Of a DNA stretch of 64,000 bases, positions 44,911 through 57,300 are shown one piece after another. Under the pieces are notes generated by a model that saw only the letters and a program-made list of their open reading frames with translations, searched no databases and was not told the DNA's origin. The translations under genes and the position numbers were made by a program. Source of the stretch: Eimeria necatrix (lineage: Eukaryota; Apicomplexa; Conoidasida; Eucoccidiorida; Eimeriidae); assembly GCF_000499385.1 (NCBI RefSeq), contig NW_013651892.1, positions 1 through 64,000 on the forward strand. Reading direction: 5' to 3'. The first letter of the stretch is position 1. Each line of letters starts with the position of its first letter.

Positions 44911-47900
44911 ATGCGTTTGGCCGACGTCATGCATACCCCTGAGAGACACGACGGTGGCGATGAAGGCTCGCCTCAAGAACGCGAAGAAGGAAGGGTCCAA
45001 TGGCAAGATGTTTTCACTAAGAGCCTCTTCCTCAATGTTATGGGCCGCACAGAGAGGGCCCTGCGAATGGCGCTTGGTGGTGCCCTGATCATGGCCCTGA
45101 CAATGTGCGATCTCCCCAACATGGATTATTCCTTCAAGTACATTGGTCCCTTTTTATTTTTTGTCGTGGGCACTCTGGCGCCTCCACTGCTCAGCACAGC
45201 AGTCATCATCCTCTTTGCTGGTCTGTTTTGCATTCTTTTGGCGTGCGCAGTGGCAACGGGGCTCTTGTCTTGCCTTCTGGTGAGCAGCGGTGGACAGGCC
45301 CTTTGCATTATAGTCTTTGCCTTGTTTGTCTTTTGGGCATCCTTCTTGACTACCAGTAAGACCAAGGAGATGACCCTCATCGGCTCCTACATCCTGCTGT
45401 ACGCGGTGCCTCTGGCCACCCTGGTCGCTTCCCCTTATGCCTCTGACGGAATAAGACTTGTTTTGACGCCCGAGAGATACGCTGCACTGAAGCAGTTTAT
45501 GGCAACGAGCAGCATAGCGCATATACTGGACGAAGCCTCCAGCTTCTTGCTGATGCCTTCTGATGTTGTTGCTGAGCTTGTGGCGAAGCTTACAAGCCCT
45601 GCAGCTGTTCAGTTCCTGCAGCGTGCTGCTCAGGCACTCCAAATTCAGCTTCCCGCAGTCCCTACAGACCGACCGCTAACTCCGCAACAAGTTATGGGCC
45701 TGCTGTTCACCTTTTTCGAAAGCCTGCCACCAAATATGCCTGTTTCTGTTGAGATGAAGCCATCACGAAATGCGGGTCTTAATTTAAGCCAGGACTGGAT
45801 GTATGACGTCCCACTCTTTGTGGAGGGTGTCGTAGGACAGCAAATTTCAATTGGCGCGAGACCTGGAGCGTGGTTCATCAAGACCATCTGGGTGGCCTCC
45901 GGACCAATAGGAATGCTTAGAAACCTTATCATATTCGCATTTCTGGGTTTCGCTATTTATTTGTTAGTCATGTTGGTTCCTCCAATCCGACGGCAACGTG
46001 ATGTTGCGATACGAGAGATGGCAAATGCTTGCGGCGTCATCCGCCGGTAAGTCAATAGGTTCACTGCTTTTTTTTTTCTGTCGCTGAGCCTTCATATGAA
46101 AGTGGTGCGTTTTCGTCTATCGAGCTGGTTAGCGAAATTCGAGAGACAAGGAGTGACTGTGGTGTGATGCAGGGCTCTGCATACGGTGAAGAGCAAGCTG
46201 GCTACAACGGAGAATACAAACGATCAGGCAGTGGGTGACGGCGATGGGGCATGCCAGACAGAGCACAACCGTGCTCGCAGTGGAGATTCACTATCTGGGA
46301 AAGCAGAAGCGAGTGACTCTGAGATACCAGCTGCAAATGCTCTCGAAAATGTTATTCTCAGCCTGCTTGATGCAGAAAAAGCGATACTATTGTCAGGTAT
46401 GGAGCCCTTCCTTCTGTACCCTGGCCCTGGAGTGTGGACCATGAAGGTGCTGGATGCTGTACGGAAGAGACTGATTCAGTGCTGCGTTCAGACGCAGCAC
46501 ATGCTGCAGCTACTGCACCACACTGAGAGCCCCATAGGCAGTATGGGTTCGAATCCTCAGCTGGCAGCGGCTGGCAGGACGTTACTAGCCAAGTGCATTA
46601 ACATGTACGAGCTGTGTGAAGATTTACTTACTACTTTCCCCTCCATCTTTTCCCCCTCCAAAAGCAAGAAGAAAGCAGAGGGGTTGATGCAACAGATGAG
46701 TTTGCTCGAAAAGGAAATGCGCACTCTGGCTATGGAGGTCTCCCGGCCATCAGAAACAGACACAGAAAATGCTCTTGTTCAGCTGGAAGCAGATACCGCT
46801 GCCTTGTCGAGGTCAAACACTGAACAGCTTACAGACGCTGCCCAAGTTGTAGCCCGCACGCAGTCTTTTGCACGGGCTATGGAGATTCTTCCCGTGGGGC
46901 TTGCTGTTACCGCATTTGTTCAAGCTTGTTACTCTGAGCCTTTATGGCTTAGCCGAGTTGTTTGTGCGTTGAGCAAGGCACAGCAGGTCAATACTTTGCA
47001 TGGATTTGTCATGAACCTTGCTTTTCCGTTCATACCGGTTGTCGTACATTTAAAACGTTTAGTAACTGCGCCAATCTCTGCTTTGGCAGTATGGCGTCAT
47101 CAGTGGAGAGGACAGCGCGCCTGGTGGAAGGACCCTGAGGCTTGGTATGTCATAAAGTTGGTCATTCCACTTATCGTCATCTTCTCCTGCGGCCTATGTT
47201 TGCCGAAGCTGCTCCAGTACTCTTGGGGTAAGAACGCTACTAGAAGTTGCCCTCGCATTATACCTTCTGGCTGAATACCGAAGGAACACTGTAGCTTTCC
47301 ACAAACAGGAGAAGAATGATCAGTTTAGTAGAATGCGTAGGCTTCATTCGTGTATACATTGCTACTCTTCGCCATTGGCTGCCGTGCTAGAGCCACGCAA
47401 GGTATATCTTTGGAGTGAATTTGATGGGTTACACCAAGTGTTGCTGTCTGTTCTGTTGTTGCAGGCGTTGAAGTTACAAGTAGCCCTGTTTTCTTGGATT
47501 ATTCCGAGCAGGGTGTTACTACGCGCATGGTTCCTTGGTTCTTACTGGGGTACCTAACTGTTCTTCAGACAACATACAACGGCACAGCTCATCGCGGTCT
47601 AGCCCGCACACTTGGCATTCTTCTGGGTTCATTCTGTGGGTGGGTTGCATTGTCGTGGTACGAATCGGTAGCTGCACTCATTGCCTTCTGCGCAGTGACA
47701 GTGTTCGTCGACATCTTTGCTTTTGCTGATCGTCATCATCCACTTGACGGATTCAGCAGAAGGTGGGGATACATAGGAATGGTCTTCACCTACACACAGG
47801 GACTTATTGTCACCCTAGCGTCAGAGGAACTAGGCGGCTTGACAGGTTGGTGCAGCTTACCAGACTCCAAATATCTATGAGCTATGTGTATTCTGTGAAC

Positions 47901-49755
47901 CATCGAACGTCCTCTACTCACGAAATTTCACTCAAATGTACAAAAGGACTGCAGTAGCCTAGAAGTGTAACAGTAGCTAATGTTTACTTCTACTTGCGTG
48001 AGCTGAGTCGGTGCCGCATGTATTTTTCTGTGCAGGGAGTCGTGACTACTTGGTCACCACACGCATTCTTAGCAACGTCATGGGCATCCTTTTGGCCATT
48101 CTGGTGTCACATCTGCCACCACTAGCAAGCGCAACAACGTGTGCTTGCAATGGGTACTCCCGGGTCATCGAAGGATGCACGAAAGAGGCCAACACGTTGA
48201 CGCGCACCTTTCTGGCTGTATGCAGCGCGTCAAAAGACGGGCATGAGGCGAACGCTGCTGATACAAATGATGCGACTGAGGTTTTTTCGGCCAGGTAAGC
48301 AATGAATCATAGCGGCGTGTTCTGTGCGAAATGGTGCAACTCTCTGTCTTGTGCCGCACAACCATTGCAGTAGACTTTTGGACATGCGGAAGTGATCTTG
48401 AACATTGTAGGGCAGTTTGTCAATTTGTGCACGCAGGAAAGACGAAATTGCTGCAGTAATCGGCTCACTAGATTCAGACGTTAAGGAGCAGCTGGGAACA
48501 ACGTCCATGCTGCTGAGGGAAGGTAGCTACGTCCCGGTCCTCCAGCCATGGCAGGCAGACGTGGCTCTATCAAAAGTTAAAGTGGCGGCAACTTCAATGT
48601 TGCTTGAAGCTTATAACGCAGCGCAGCTCGTGAAGGGGCTCTTGGAAGACTTAAGTGAAACCACGGCCGCCACTGATACTGCGGTGGCAGAAGCAAGAGA
48701 GCTAGAGTTGCTGCCTATGGCAGGCCCAGCGGCGCGGAGCCCTTCAAGTGAAGGAAATTGCGGGGTGCCAAGGAGCTGGAGTGTGTGTCTATTGCAGCAT
48801 GGCAACTTTTTGGCTATTAAAGAGCTCTTCAGTTGCACTGCAGGTCAGTATTCGACACTGGCACAATCATGAAGAGAATTTTTACTTCACTGTTGACCTA
48901 GGGGCAGTGCAGCCGCTGCTGCTGGCCTTCAGACATATGACAAGTGATCGTGGACGCTGTAGAGCAGTTTTTCAATATGTGCATGCAGTAGAGACGAGAT
49001 TTCCACATATCGAAGCTTGCTCTGTTGGCGTGTTCGAACATTTGACGCAGGTGGCAAGCTAGGGGAAGCCCTAAGTGCGTTGTGTAGTTCTCTTAGCACC
49101 CTTGCTGAGGCAGCAAATGTGGAACTCTGCAAGTCCTTCCCGGCATTCGGAGACAAGCTGATGTGCCACAAAGGACGATATACTCGCCAAGGCGACTCCC
49201 CTGAAAGCCCTGAACTAGTGGGTTTTGCTGGCCGTGGGAACTAGCCCACTTTTGGGAAAGTTAGCTATCGCAAGCGTCCATTGAGCCGTTTAGTAGAACA
49301 GCGCAAGGTTTCCTTTGCTTTTAGGCAGTCTACTGGCAAGCTTTGTAGCAGGCCAGTGGCTAGCTTGAATCGAGGAAGCTGGAAACTAATGCAGAGGGAA
49401 GTCGACTGTAGGTGCCTACGACGAACAGTGGTTTAGTGACTGACTTGTATGGGACATGTGAAGAGCTGCATGGTGGTTTGTGCTGCAGGTATATGAGAGC
49501 TGTAGCTCAGCCGTTGACAGCGACGCACGGAGAGTCGTCGAGACGCTCGTCGAGTGCCTGGGGAGCCATTTTGCTGAGCATCGTCTGTCCGCAACAGCTC
49601 GCACAGCGTCAGCTTTTGTTGTAATGAAGCTCTTGCACCACCTTCAGAACATGAAACTTAGCATGGATGAAGTCCATGCCGCAGCAGTGAAAGGAGCCAG
49701 CAGAGCCAACCGAAGCGCGATCTCCTATTGCCTTCCGACAAGCCGCACGCTGTAG
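44911..49755 (+). CDS. FUSC/ALMT-like polytopic membrane transporter
   Basis: Resolved exons 44911-46046, 46173-47227, 47465-47845, 48036-48294 and one starting at 48437 join in phase; the final coding stretch is near 49490-49755. The N-terminal half has six or so hydrophobic helices (LGGALIMALTMCDLPNMDY onward), then a large hydrophilic domain and another helix pair near 45905-46000. A second set of helices includes QTTYNGTAHRGLARTLGILL and GWVALSWYESVAALIAFCAV. The GxxxRGLxRTLGxxxG pattern is the signature of the FUSC/aromatic-acid exporter and plant ALMT (malate channel) superfamily. Transport of an organic anion is therefore a reasonable guess only. The C-terminal cytosolic part is helical. 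Start: ATG at 44911 (MRLADVMHTPERHDGGDEGS). Exons between about 48700 and 49480 are unresolved and include a decayed duplication. Confidence 0.72.
48381..48450 (+). repeat. Exon-edge duplication in the FUSC-like gene, copy 1
   Basis: Contains the end of an intron, the acceptor GTGCACGCAG and the first codons of an exon (KDEIAA). It is similar over about 70 bases to 48932-49002, for example GTAGGGCAGTTTGTCAATTT here against GTAGAGCAGTTTTTCAATAT there. Confidence 0.75.
48932..49002 (+). repeat. Exon-edge duplication in the FUSC-like gene, copy 2 (decayed)
   Basis: Second copy of the segment at 48381-48450. The acceptor is kept as GTGCATGCAG, but the following bases read TAGAGACGAG, so in the copy-1 frame the duplicate exon has changed and may no longer be used. 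It lies in the unresolved part of the gene. Confidence 0.7.
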
Positions 49756-50908
49756 TGCAGTACCCTTCTGGTTGGATCATAGATAGCTAGTAGTAGTGGC
49801 GGTGGGCACGACTCACAGCAGTATTTTCGTTGACAAATATTAGCAGTTGCGCCTGCGCGTAAATGCTTATTGATGTGTGTAGTCCCATGAAGCGTATGCT
49901 CAAGTGCAGTCGTGCATAGTTAACAATGATTGCACTTTGAAAATATTTGACTGCTTATTTGTCGAATTGTAAAAGTGAATGGCTTTACTTGACTTTGCAA
50001 TCCTCTACAAATTTGAAGTAGTGGTTTGCGCGGCAGTGATCTTGTTTGTCCAGAGCTTTCTAAAGACAAAACATTGACGCATTTTGATTGAGATGAATAA
50101 ACAAGAAACGAGAAAGACAACGGACTAGCAGAGACGTATAATCGCGCTAAAATTGCCGTAACTGTGTAGGAGCAGCATATGTGCAGCAGCGAAGCTGATG
50201 CCCGCGTAGGGCTTCGCCCTACGCCGGCAACTAGGATGTGGGCGAATCCCGCAAATCCTATATGCCTCTGCTACTTGCAAAAGCAGATTTGTCAGGCCGA
50301 GTCCAATGTCGGGAAGGTGGCGATGGCTACTTGTTCATGCGGGCTGGTGACACTACGATTCCCATGCAGTTGTGTGTCCTAGCCTTACTATGCGGCATTA
50401 CGTATCACAGTTGCCACTCCACCAACCCTAGAGGAAATGGCTGGTAGCTTCATGTACCGTTTGGAAGAAGCCCACTGCATTTTACGCCCCTTCTTACTCG
50501 TCAGCCAAGCGTAGCGCGGAATTCATCCCCTCACGTAGGCTCCGACGGAGGAGCGATGCGCGATGAGGCACTGACAAATACGGGTAAATCTACGGCCTTC
50601 CTGATTACTCAAAGTTCGTTTCATAATTACGTGAAAGAAGCTCGCACTTTTTCACTTCTGCAGTGCCATGCTACTGTCAATTCAACCCCTTCCACTCGTG
50701 ACGGTGCGTTGCAATGCACTCTAGCCATAGACATCATTGCCGACATCCCGAAAAGCCAAAAAAGCTACTAAAAAATTTGGGTTTCAATAACGGCAGGGAC
50801 TTCCGCAGCTTCCCGGAGAGTCCGTAACTATGTCAGTGCAACTACTGTAAATGGTTATGCACTTCATCAAACCGTCAGCCTGCGCTGCACAGGCCGCAGC
50901 TGATGAAA
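49756..50908. other. Convergent intergenic region with one hairpin
   Basis: Lies between the stops of the FUSC-like gene (plus) and the MMTAG2-like gene (minus). A perfect 9-bp stem with a TTC loop is at 50204-50224 (GCGTAGGGC TTC GCCCTACGC). No conserved open frame is visible. Confidence 0.5.
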
Positions 50909-52719
50909 TCATGGCTCCCGTTTAATCCGCAAAATTTCGGAGTTCCTCCTGTCGTCCCGCGTTTCGCTGCGCCGGCGGTGGTGTTGCCTCTCTTCCCTTG
51001 CTCTGTCTTCTTCCAGCAGCTCCTTCTTGACTCCTCTTTGGTTTCCACTACCTCTTCCCTCTCTGGGGCTGTAATGTCCGCTGTCCCTTCTACTTACGGA
51101 CACCTCACGGCTCCGTCTCCTGCTGCGCGACCTCCGTTCCTCTCTCTTAACGTTTTCATGCAGTCCCTTGTACTCCTTGCCTTCCCTTTCACTATTCGAA
51201 CGGAGCTGCCCGCCATCTTTTTCGGATTCTCTTGTATGCCGCTGCCTACGGTCGCTGTCTTCTCCAGTAGCCCGGCTGCTCCTGTGCCTGCGCCGCTCCT
51301 GCCTCTCCTCCTGATTTGGCTGAGAGTGCGACCGCCGGCGCCTCTTGTGGCTGTGTCTTTCGCGGCTGTGGGAATGGCTGCGCTTGCGGGAAGCGTCGTC
51401 AGCCTGTTTCCTGCGTCCCTGCCTTCTTGTTAGCTCGTCGGAGTGCAAAGTTCTCTCCACGGGAAGTCTCTCTTCTGATGGAGGTCTCTTTGTCCTCACA
51501 CTTTTCCAGTCTTCTCTGCGGGGGCTGGTACTGGCTTCACGGCTGCGCCTGTGGTGCCTGTCTTCTGAGGGAGGCGTCTTAGTTCGCACGCCTGTCAGCC
51601 GTTCTCCACTGCAAGGGCTTTTGCTGGTGCGCCTGTGGTGGAGCCCGTCATCCCTATCTTTTCGTCGTTTGCTTTCGCGATCACTTCCGCTGCTTCTTCC
51701 AGCTGAGGAAGAGCGTCCACGGGCAGAGGGGGAAGTGCTGCGGCGCTCTCTCTTTAGTTTCCGGAGAAGCCGCGCTTCTTTCTTTTGTTCTTTCTTTTTC
51801 AGCTTTTTCAATTTCCTGACCAAAACCAAAACGAGAGGCAAATAGCATACCACACAGCTGCCTCGATACACATGCGACTAGAGGGAGCAGCAACAGAGGC
51901 AAAACCTGGTCAAGCTGCTCACTTCTGCTCTTTCTTTAGCTTCTTGAGAGCCTTCTGAGCATCACGGTCTACTGCAGGAGCCTCAGACTTCGCCGCGGGG
52001 CCAGACCGTGGGGCTGCTTCGTCTGCCAATGCCTCTCCAGCGAGCAGATGGCGAGGCCGGCGCCCCCTATTCGAAAAAACCAACAGAAAAAATATAAACA
52101 GAATAAAAATCAACCAAAAGCGTACAAACGCACCAGAGTGAACCCGGGCTGCACAGACGCCACGCAACAATGCTGTGCGCTTACAGAGCTTCATCAAGTA
52201 GTTGCTGCTCAAACCGTTTCACTCTTTGCAGTTCTTCATCCTCTCCTCCCTTCTGCGGCCCCGTATCCTTCTTTTTTGTCCACCAATCAAACTTTTCAAA
52301 CTTCCCTCCAGTAGTGCAGATGCCCACCTTGGCGCTCGCCCCTTCGGATGTCAAATCGCACTACTGCTTTGCAAAGAGATTATCTTCACAGAATAAAGTA
52401 AATAGTATTATGAAGTGATAGCTCAACAGTTCGCGACGGAGTAAAAACACCGAAGGCTAAACCCCACCGACACGGTGGGCAACAGAGCAAGACTAATACG
52501 CGCGCTGCTGGCCGTGAAAAACTCGGGACAACCTTCCCCACGCGCTATCACTTGGCCTTAATGCATATACGTTCCATAGCAAAACAGAGGGCACTCATGC
52601 TCACCGAGATAATAGTCGCGATCAGCGTTGGACTGTGTCTTCAGGGATTCCCACTTGAAGTCTTCCCACCCTCCCCGTACTCCCTCACGCGGAGGGCTCT
52701 GCTTGATGTAGACAGCCAT
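50909..52719 (-). CDS. MMTAG2-like protein with an SR-rich C-terminal tail
   Basis: Exon 1 (52719-52605) reads MAVYIKQSPPREGVRGGWED then FKWESLKTQSNADRDYYLG, matching the conserved N-terminus of multiple myeloma tumor-associated protein 2 (GVRGGxDQFxWEDVKxxxxRENYLG). The donor G|GTGAGC joins to 52341, giving ASAKVGICTTGGKFEKFDWW then TKKKDTG, equivalent to the NSLMAPVGRWQKGRDLTWY block. A short Lys/Glu-rich exon (ALKKLKKEQK, around 51920-52070) follows. The last exon (about 51790-50909) is an Arg/Ser/Glu-rich tail with RRRSHSQ, RSRSRRRSR and RSSSAGRSSGS, as in splicing-associated nuclear proteins. The family's molecular role is not established; nuclear location and a link to RNA processing are inferred from the tail. 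Internal exon edges between 51790 and 52200 are approximate. Confidence 0.75.
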
Positions 52720-54325
52720 TGCGCTTAGCGGTTTTACCCTTACTGTGGCAGCAGGCTCGCTCACGCGCCTTCACACATGAGGCAAAGGAGCTGCTCATCA
52801 CAAGTAGTGTACGAATGCATCATCGACAATCGATGTTGCACACGTCGTTCGATTTTGTTAGAAGACAGCAAGCTCTTTTGTCTCTAATCTGAAAAAGATT
52901 TGAGAAACACGATAGCAAATACCAATGGGGCTTTGCATGCAGCCACACAGCGCATTGAGTAAACAAGGCGAAATCCCCTCGGCGTGCTCAGTAACCCACC
53001 GTGGGTTACTGAGACCGTTGAGTTCATTTTGTCTTTGTTTATTCTCGTGTCTCAAGCTACTACGTAACACACAACATGTATTATGAATGGATTCAGCGCG
53101 GACTTTTAGAGGCCTCGGCGGCGGGGGACGGGCGCCAGGAAATCTTGGCGGGAAACTCGTGGGCTGGCCAGTGGTCTATTCTAGTTTTGGGCCCTCATAG
53201 GTCCCGTAGTGGCTTAAGCGGCATCTGCTTCAGCGTGTAGTGTTAAGAGGGAAAACATTGGAAAAGCTGCTTCAACCGCCATAGATGTCATTTCATCGGT
53301 GCATCATTTTTAGACGCTGCATTTTTCCCCGTTTCTTCAGCAAAATTTGCGCTTTTTACAGCTGTAACGGTATATTGAATGTGCGCACAGTGCACGTCAT
53401 GCTTGTTTAAGTCACACAACGGAGCACGATGGACAGCAGTTAGAGTTGCCAGTGTTTACCTGACAATGTTGGCCACACACACTGTACAGAGGGCCACAAT
53501 CCATGTCCAGCGCATTTTGCTTAGATTTGTTGTCGAAACACTGAGAAAAGAGACTCTGGGAATCGTGGCTCTGGGGTCAATGTGTGTACAACTGCTTCGA
53601 CGCGATGCACGTTCAGTGTGTTTTTCTCAGATGCCCCATTTCTGTATCTTTTCACTTGCTGTGTATTTATATTTTTCTGTGGCTACGTTAAGCTTTGTAA
53701 TGGCTGTGCATTAGCTTCTATACTGCCAAATCCTGATAAAGAATAAACAGTCAATATGAAATTCCAAAATGTCAAGGAATTGGGAAGCTGTGTTCCTGTA
53801 CTCAGCGCAGCGAGTCGAAGAGGCGCTGACGGTTCACCACAGTAGATCCCTGACAATTGATTAGCCCAGTTTGTGAGCAAATGTGCATCTAAAACGTATT
53901 CTCCCATCTCCACATTGCCAGCTGTTGCGGCCTCTGCGTGGCTTGACGTGTAGTCACAAGGTATCAGAGGGGAATCGCCCGCAGCCAGCATGAGCGGGAT
54001 CCGTGTAGAGTCAGCAGCAGCAAGAACTAGCGTATTGAATCCACTTTGCAGAAAATGCAGACGTAAGACAACAGCTCAACGCATTCTTACAAGAGTGTTC
54101 CTGACCGCTGGCAGCATTAAAGCCAGGGACCAACACAAGCAGCTGCTGCTTCACTTTTCTCCGGAAATCTGTTCCCAAAACGGAAGTTGGTCCCTGCAGA
54201 GTCAGTGGTCTTAGGCACATGAAGCACTTGAAAAAGGAAATCAAGATTTTCTCCAAAACGCCGTCTATTATCCGATGGCCCACAGTAGTCGCTCTGACGT
54301 CGGCGGGGCTTCCGCTGGTGGAATG
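52720..54325. other. Intergenic, with a long perfect palindrome
   Basis: Between the start of the MMTAG2-like gene and the stop of the Ca2+-ATPase fusion gene, both on the minus strand. A 27-base perfect palindrome with a one-base centre lies at 52987-53013, about 270 bases upstream of the MMTAG2-like start codon. No conserved open frame is visible. Confidence 0.5.
52987..53013. promoter_or_regulatory. Perfect 13-bp inverted repeat, possible protein-binding site
   Basis: CTCAGTAACCCAC, one central C, then its exact reverse complement. It lies upstream of the MMTAG2-like gene. A role as a binding site or cruciform is a guess; only the symmetry is seen. Confidence 0.4.
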
Positions 54326-57300
54326 TTAAGCAGCGAGTTGCACAGGCAGGTAGCCATCCGTTACAGCCGTAACATTTGCTGCCTGCGCTTGTGGCGCTTC
54401 CCTTCGTGCTTTCATTCTGCTGATCGTAAGAACTTTAGCTCTACGTGCGTATTTCTTGGCGACCGCTAGCGTACTGATCATGCAGCGGTCGTTCATGCGG
54501 GAAGGAGACCGACCCCTGAGGTTTAGGGCCAGAGGCGCAGCCCCTGATATGCCTTCTTCTCTCATACCATACTCAGGAAAAAGGCGAGTGATCTGTGGGA
54601 AGCACTGCGGAATCCGCGCGAACAAGAGGCCCACGAAGCCGATAAGAAGGCTCAGGCACCACTGTTGCCACGTGAGGCCCTGCGACAAAAACACAGGGGT
54701 GAAAACCCAATGAAGAAATGGCTTGAAACTGCGAATGCGGGCATCTAAAGCACTGTCGAATTTTAGCCCAAAACTGCCCAGAAGAGATCTCATTGTGGCT
54801 CACCTCACGGTGACAGCCCAACATAGCTCCACCATACTCCACCATTAGGACTTGCGAGAAGAGAATAAATAACCAAATAAAGAACCCCATAGGGTTGCTT
54901 GTCATTTTGACAAAGAGCCGCGGTAGAGACATTTTCTTAGCAAAGTCTTCCTCTACGTCCCTTGCACTGATCATGTTGAAAAGCTGCATCAGCACAAATG
55001 TATTAAACACAAATGTCAGGTGTCGTGAAGGCCCAATTACTCCAACCCAACGCTCCTCATAGTCTTCTTCGGTAGAAAACAATTTAAACCGTCGGCCAGA
55101 TCGCATGAGGCTTCCTTGCCCTAAATTCACAGAAACATAGGAAGAGCCGTGCATTGTATCCTTGCGATACACATTTATACTTATTCACTTTTGTGCCTTC
55201 TACAACTGGTCCTACATTTTATGGATGCAGGGCTGGGGTTGGTCTACTGTAATTCGTCGCACCTGTGACAGGATCGCAGTCGGAGAATTCGCAAAAGTCA
55301 TTTTGGGTCCTGTCTGCCGGCAAGAGGTACCCCCACTCTGTTTCTGGGAGGAAAGAGTCTCCATAGAAGATGAGCAACACCATAACTACAAGCTGATACA
55401 CGGCTGACGTCGTGATTGTGAGAGCCATCGACCTGGAGATCAGCGACTGGTGCCTGTGGTGAGGTTTCTGTTTTAGCAGGTCTGGCGTGGGAAGTTCTGT
55501 CGCAAGAGCCAGAGAAGCAAAGCTATCCATGATGAGATTTACCCACAGCATCTGCACCGCAGTTAGGGGGGAGTCGCGCAGCAGTGCAGCGCAGATGATG
55601 GTGGTGATGACGGCTACCACGTTGACGGTGAGCTGAAACTGCAAGAAGCGCCGAATGTTGCTGTACACGTTCCGCCCCCATTTCACGGCTTGCACTATAC
55701 ACTGGAAGTTGTCGTCTAGCATTACAATGTCTGCTGCTTGCTTGGCTACCTCTTTGCCCGTGATGCCCATGGCCAAGCCCACGTCAGCCTTCTTCAGCGC
55801 CGGCGCATCATTCGTCCCGTCTCCAGTGACAGCCACTACCTGCCCCAGTTGTTTCAAAGCAGTGACTAAAACGTACTTATCTGATGGCTGAGATCTTGCG
55901 AGCACCTGAAGGCGCCGCCATATCCTCTCAAATGCATCCATATTTCCAATAACATCAACTCGCAGGTTCTTTCCCTCTGCTTCTGCGGTCTTGGCATCTG
56001 TGGCGCAGCCGCACATTGCCGTTCTGCAGGTTTGGCAAATGACCCCTCCCACAAGCTTTGTGAAATCAGGACCCAGCATTGCCAGATCTCCCCTTTCTTC
56101 GTTGAATATGTGGCACTTCTTTGCGATAGCCTTTGCGGTTATCAGGTTGTCTCCTGTCACCATCCTCACATTGATTCCCGCTTGGTGACATTTCTCTACA
56201 GCTTCTGGAACTTCGTCTCTGACTGGATCCATGATTCCAAAAATGCCAAGGCAGACCAGATCCTGCTCAGCAACTAGGAATTGCTGGTTAGGAGCGTGCT
56301 GTTTCTCTTCCCAGTCAGGGACATCATCCATGCTAAGGTCTCTGTATGCTATGCATATAGTCCGCAGGGCTTCGCGGGCCATTCCATCGATGACTTGGTC
56401 TTCTATTGCAGCTTTGTGTTCTTGCTGAATCTTTTGGATATCGCCGTCAGAATTCATAAGATAGTTGCACAGGTTCAGCACCCGCTCAGCTGCGCCCTTC
56501 ACATAAACGCGCAAGCGGGCATCGCCGCCGCCATCCAGGTGGACGATGGTGGTCATCATCTTACGGTCGCTTGAAAAATCCTCCCTGTGGGCTATGAGTG
56601 AATCAGAGCCCTTCAGCCTTCGTGTTTCTGCATAGTCTGCACCGCAGATAAAATCGTTAAATTCCAGCAAGGCACACTCAGTTGCTGATCCGACATATTT
56701 CACAGTATACTTAGGGGTCTCCTGGCCGTTGTTAAGGGTCATCACTTCCATTTTTTCAAGGTATGCAGTTGAGTTCAGTGAAATGCTTTCAGAAATCAGA
56801 TTCCACTTCTCGGTATGCTCATTGAACCCCGCCACACCCACCGTGTTTGGCCCTGCGAAAGAAGCTGAGGGGATATGCACAACCTTAGATCCATTCCAGA
56901 ATGCAACGGCACTCATTTGATTTCGTGTAAGGGTGCCCGTCTTGTCGGAGCACACTTCATTAGCGGAACCCATTGTCTCGCAAGCTCCTAGCCGCCTCAC
57001 GTAGTTCTGGTCCGCCAGCATTTGCCCAATCGAATATGCCAGGGATATGGTGACAGCCAGAGGCAGCCCCTCGGGCACAGCAACGACGAGGACGGTGATG
57101 GCTGTGACAAAGAAGTGAACGTGACTGCCGATTATGGCCACGATTGGAGGCCGCTGGTCGGGTTCAGTGTACATGAAAATGACCCAATATTCCAATACGA
57201 GGATGCAGAGCGCAATGATAGCACATACAAGCCCGAAATTGCCGATGTCGCCAGCAAGAGCATTCAGTTTCAGTTGCAATGGAGTTGCTTCCGTGTCGAA

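Noticed and set aside
46535..46560. tRNA-like B box (GGGTTCGAATCC)
   Set aside because: It lies inside a well-supported coding exon (SMGSNPQL) of the FUSC-like gene, and no matching acceptor stem or anticodon arm can be folded around it.
53379..53714. 111-codon plus-strand open frame with hydrophobic C-terminus
   Set aside because: It starts near a plausible ATG but has no recognisable domain, unusual Cys/His composition and no splice partners; chance is likely in 1.6 kb of intergenic DNA.
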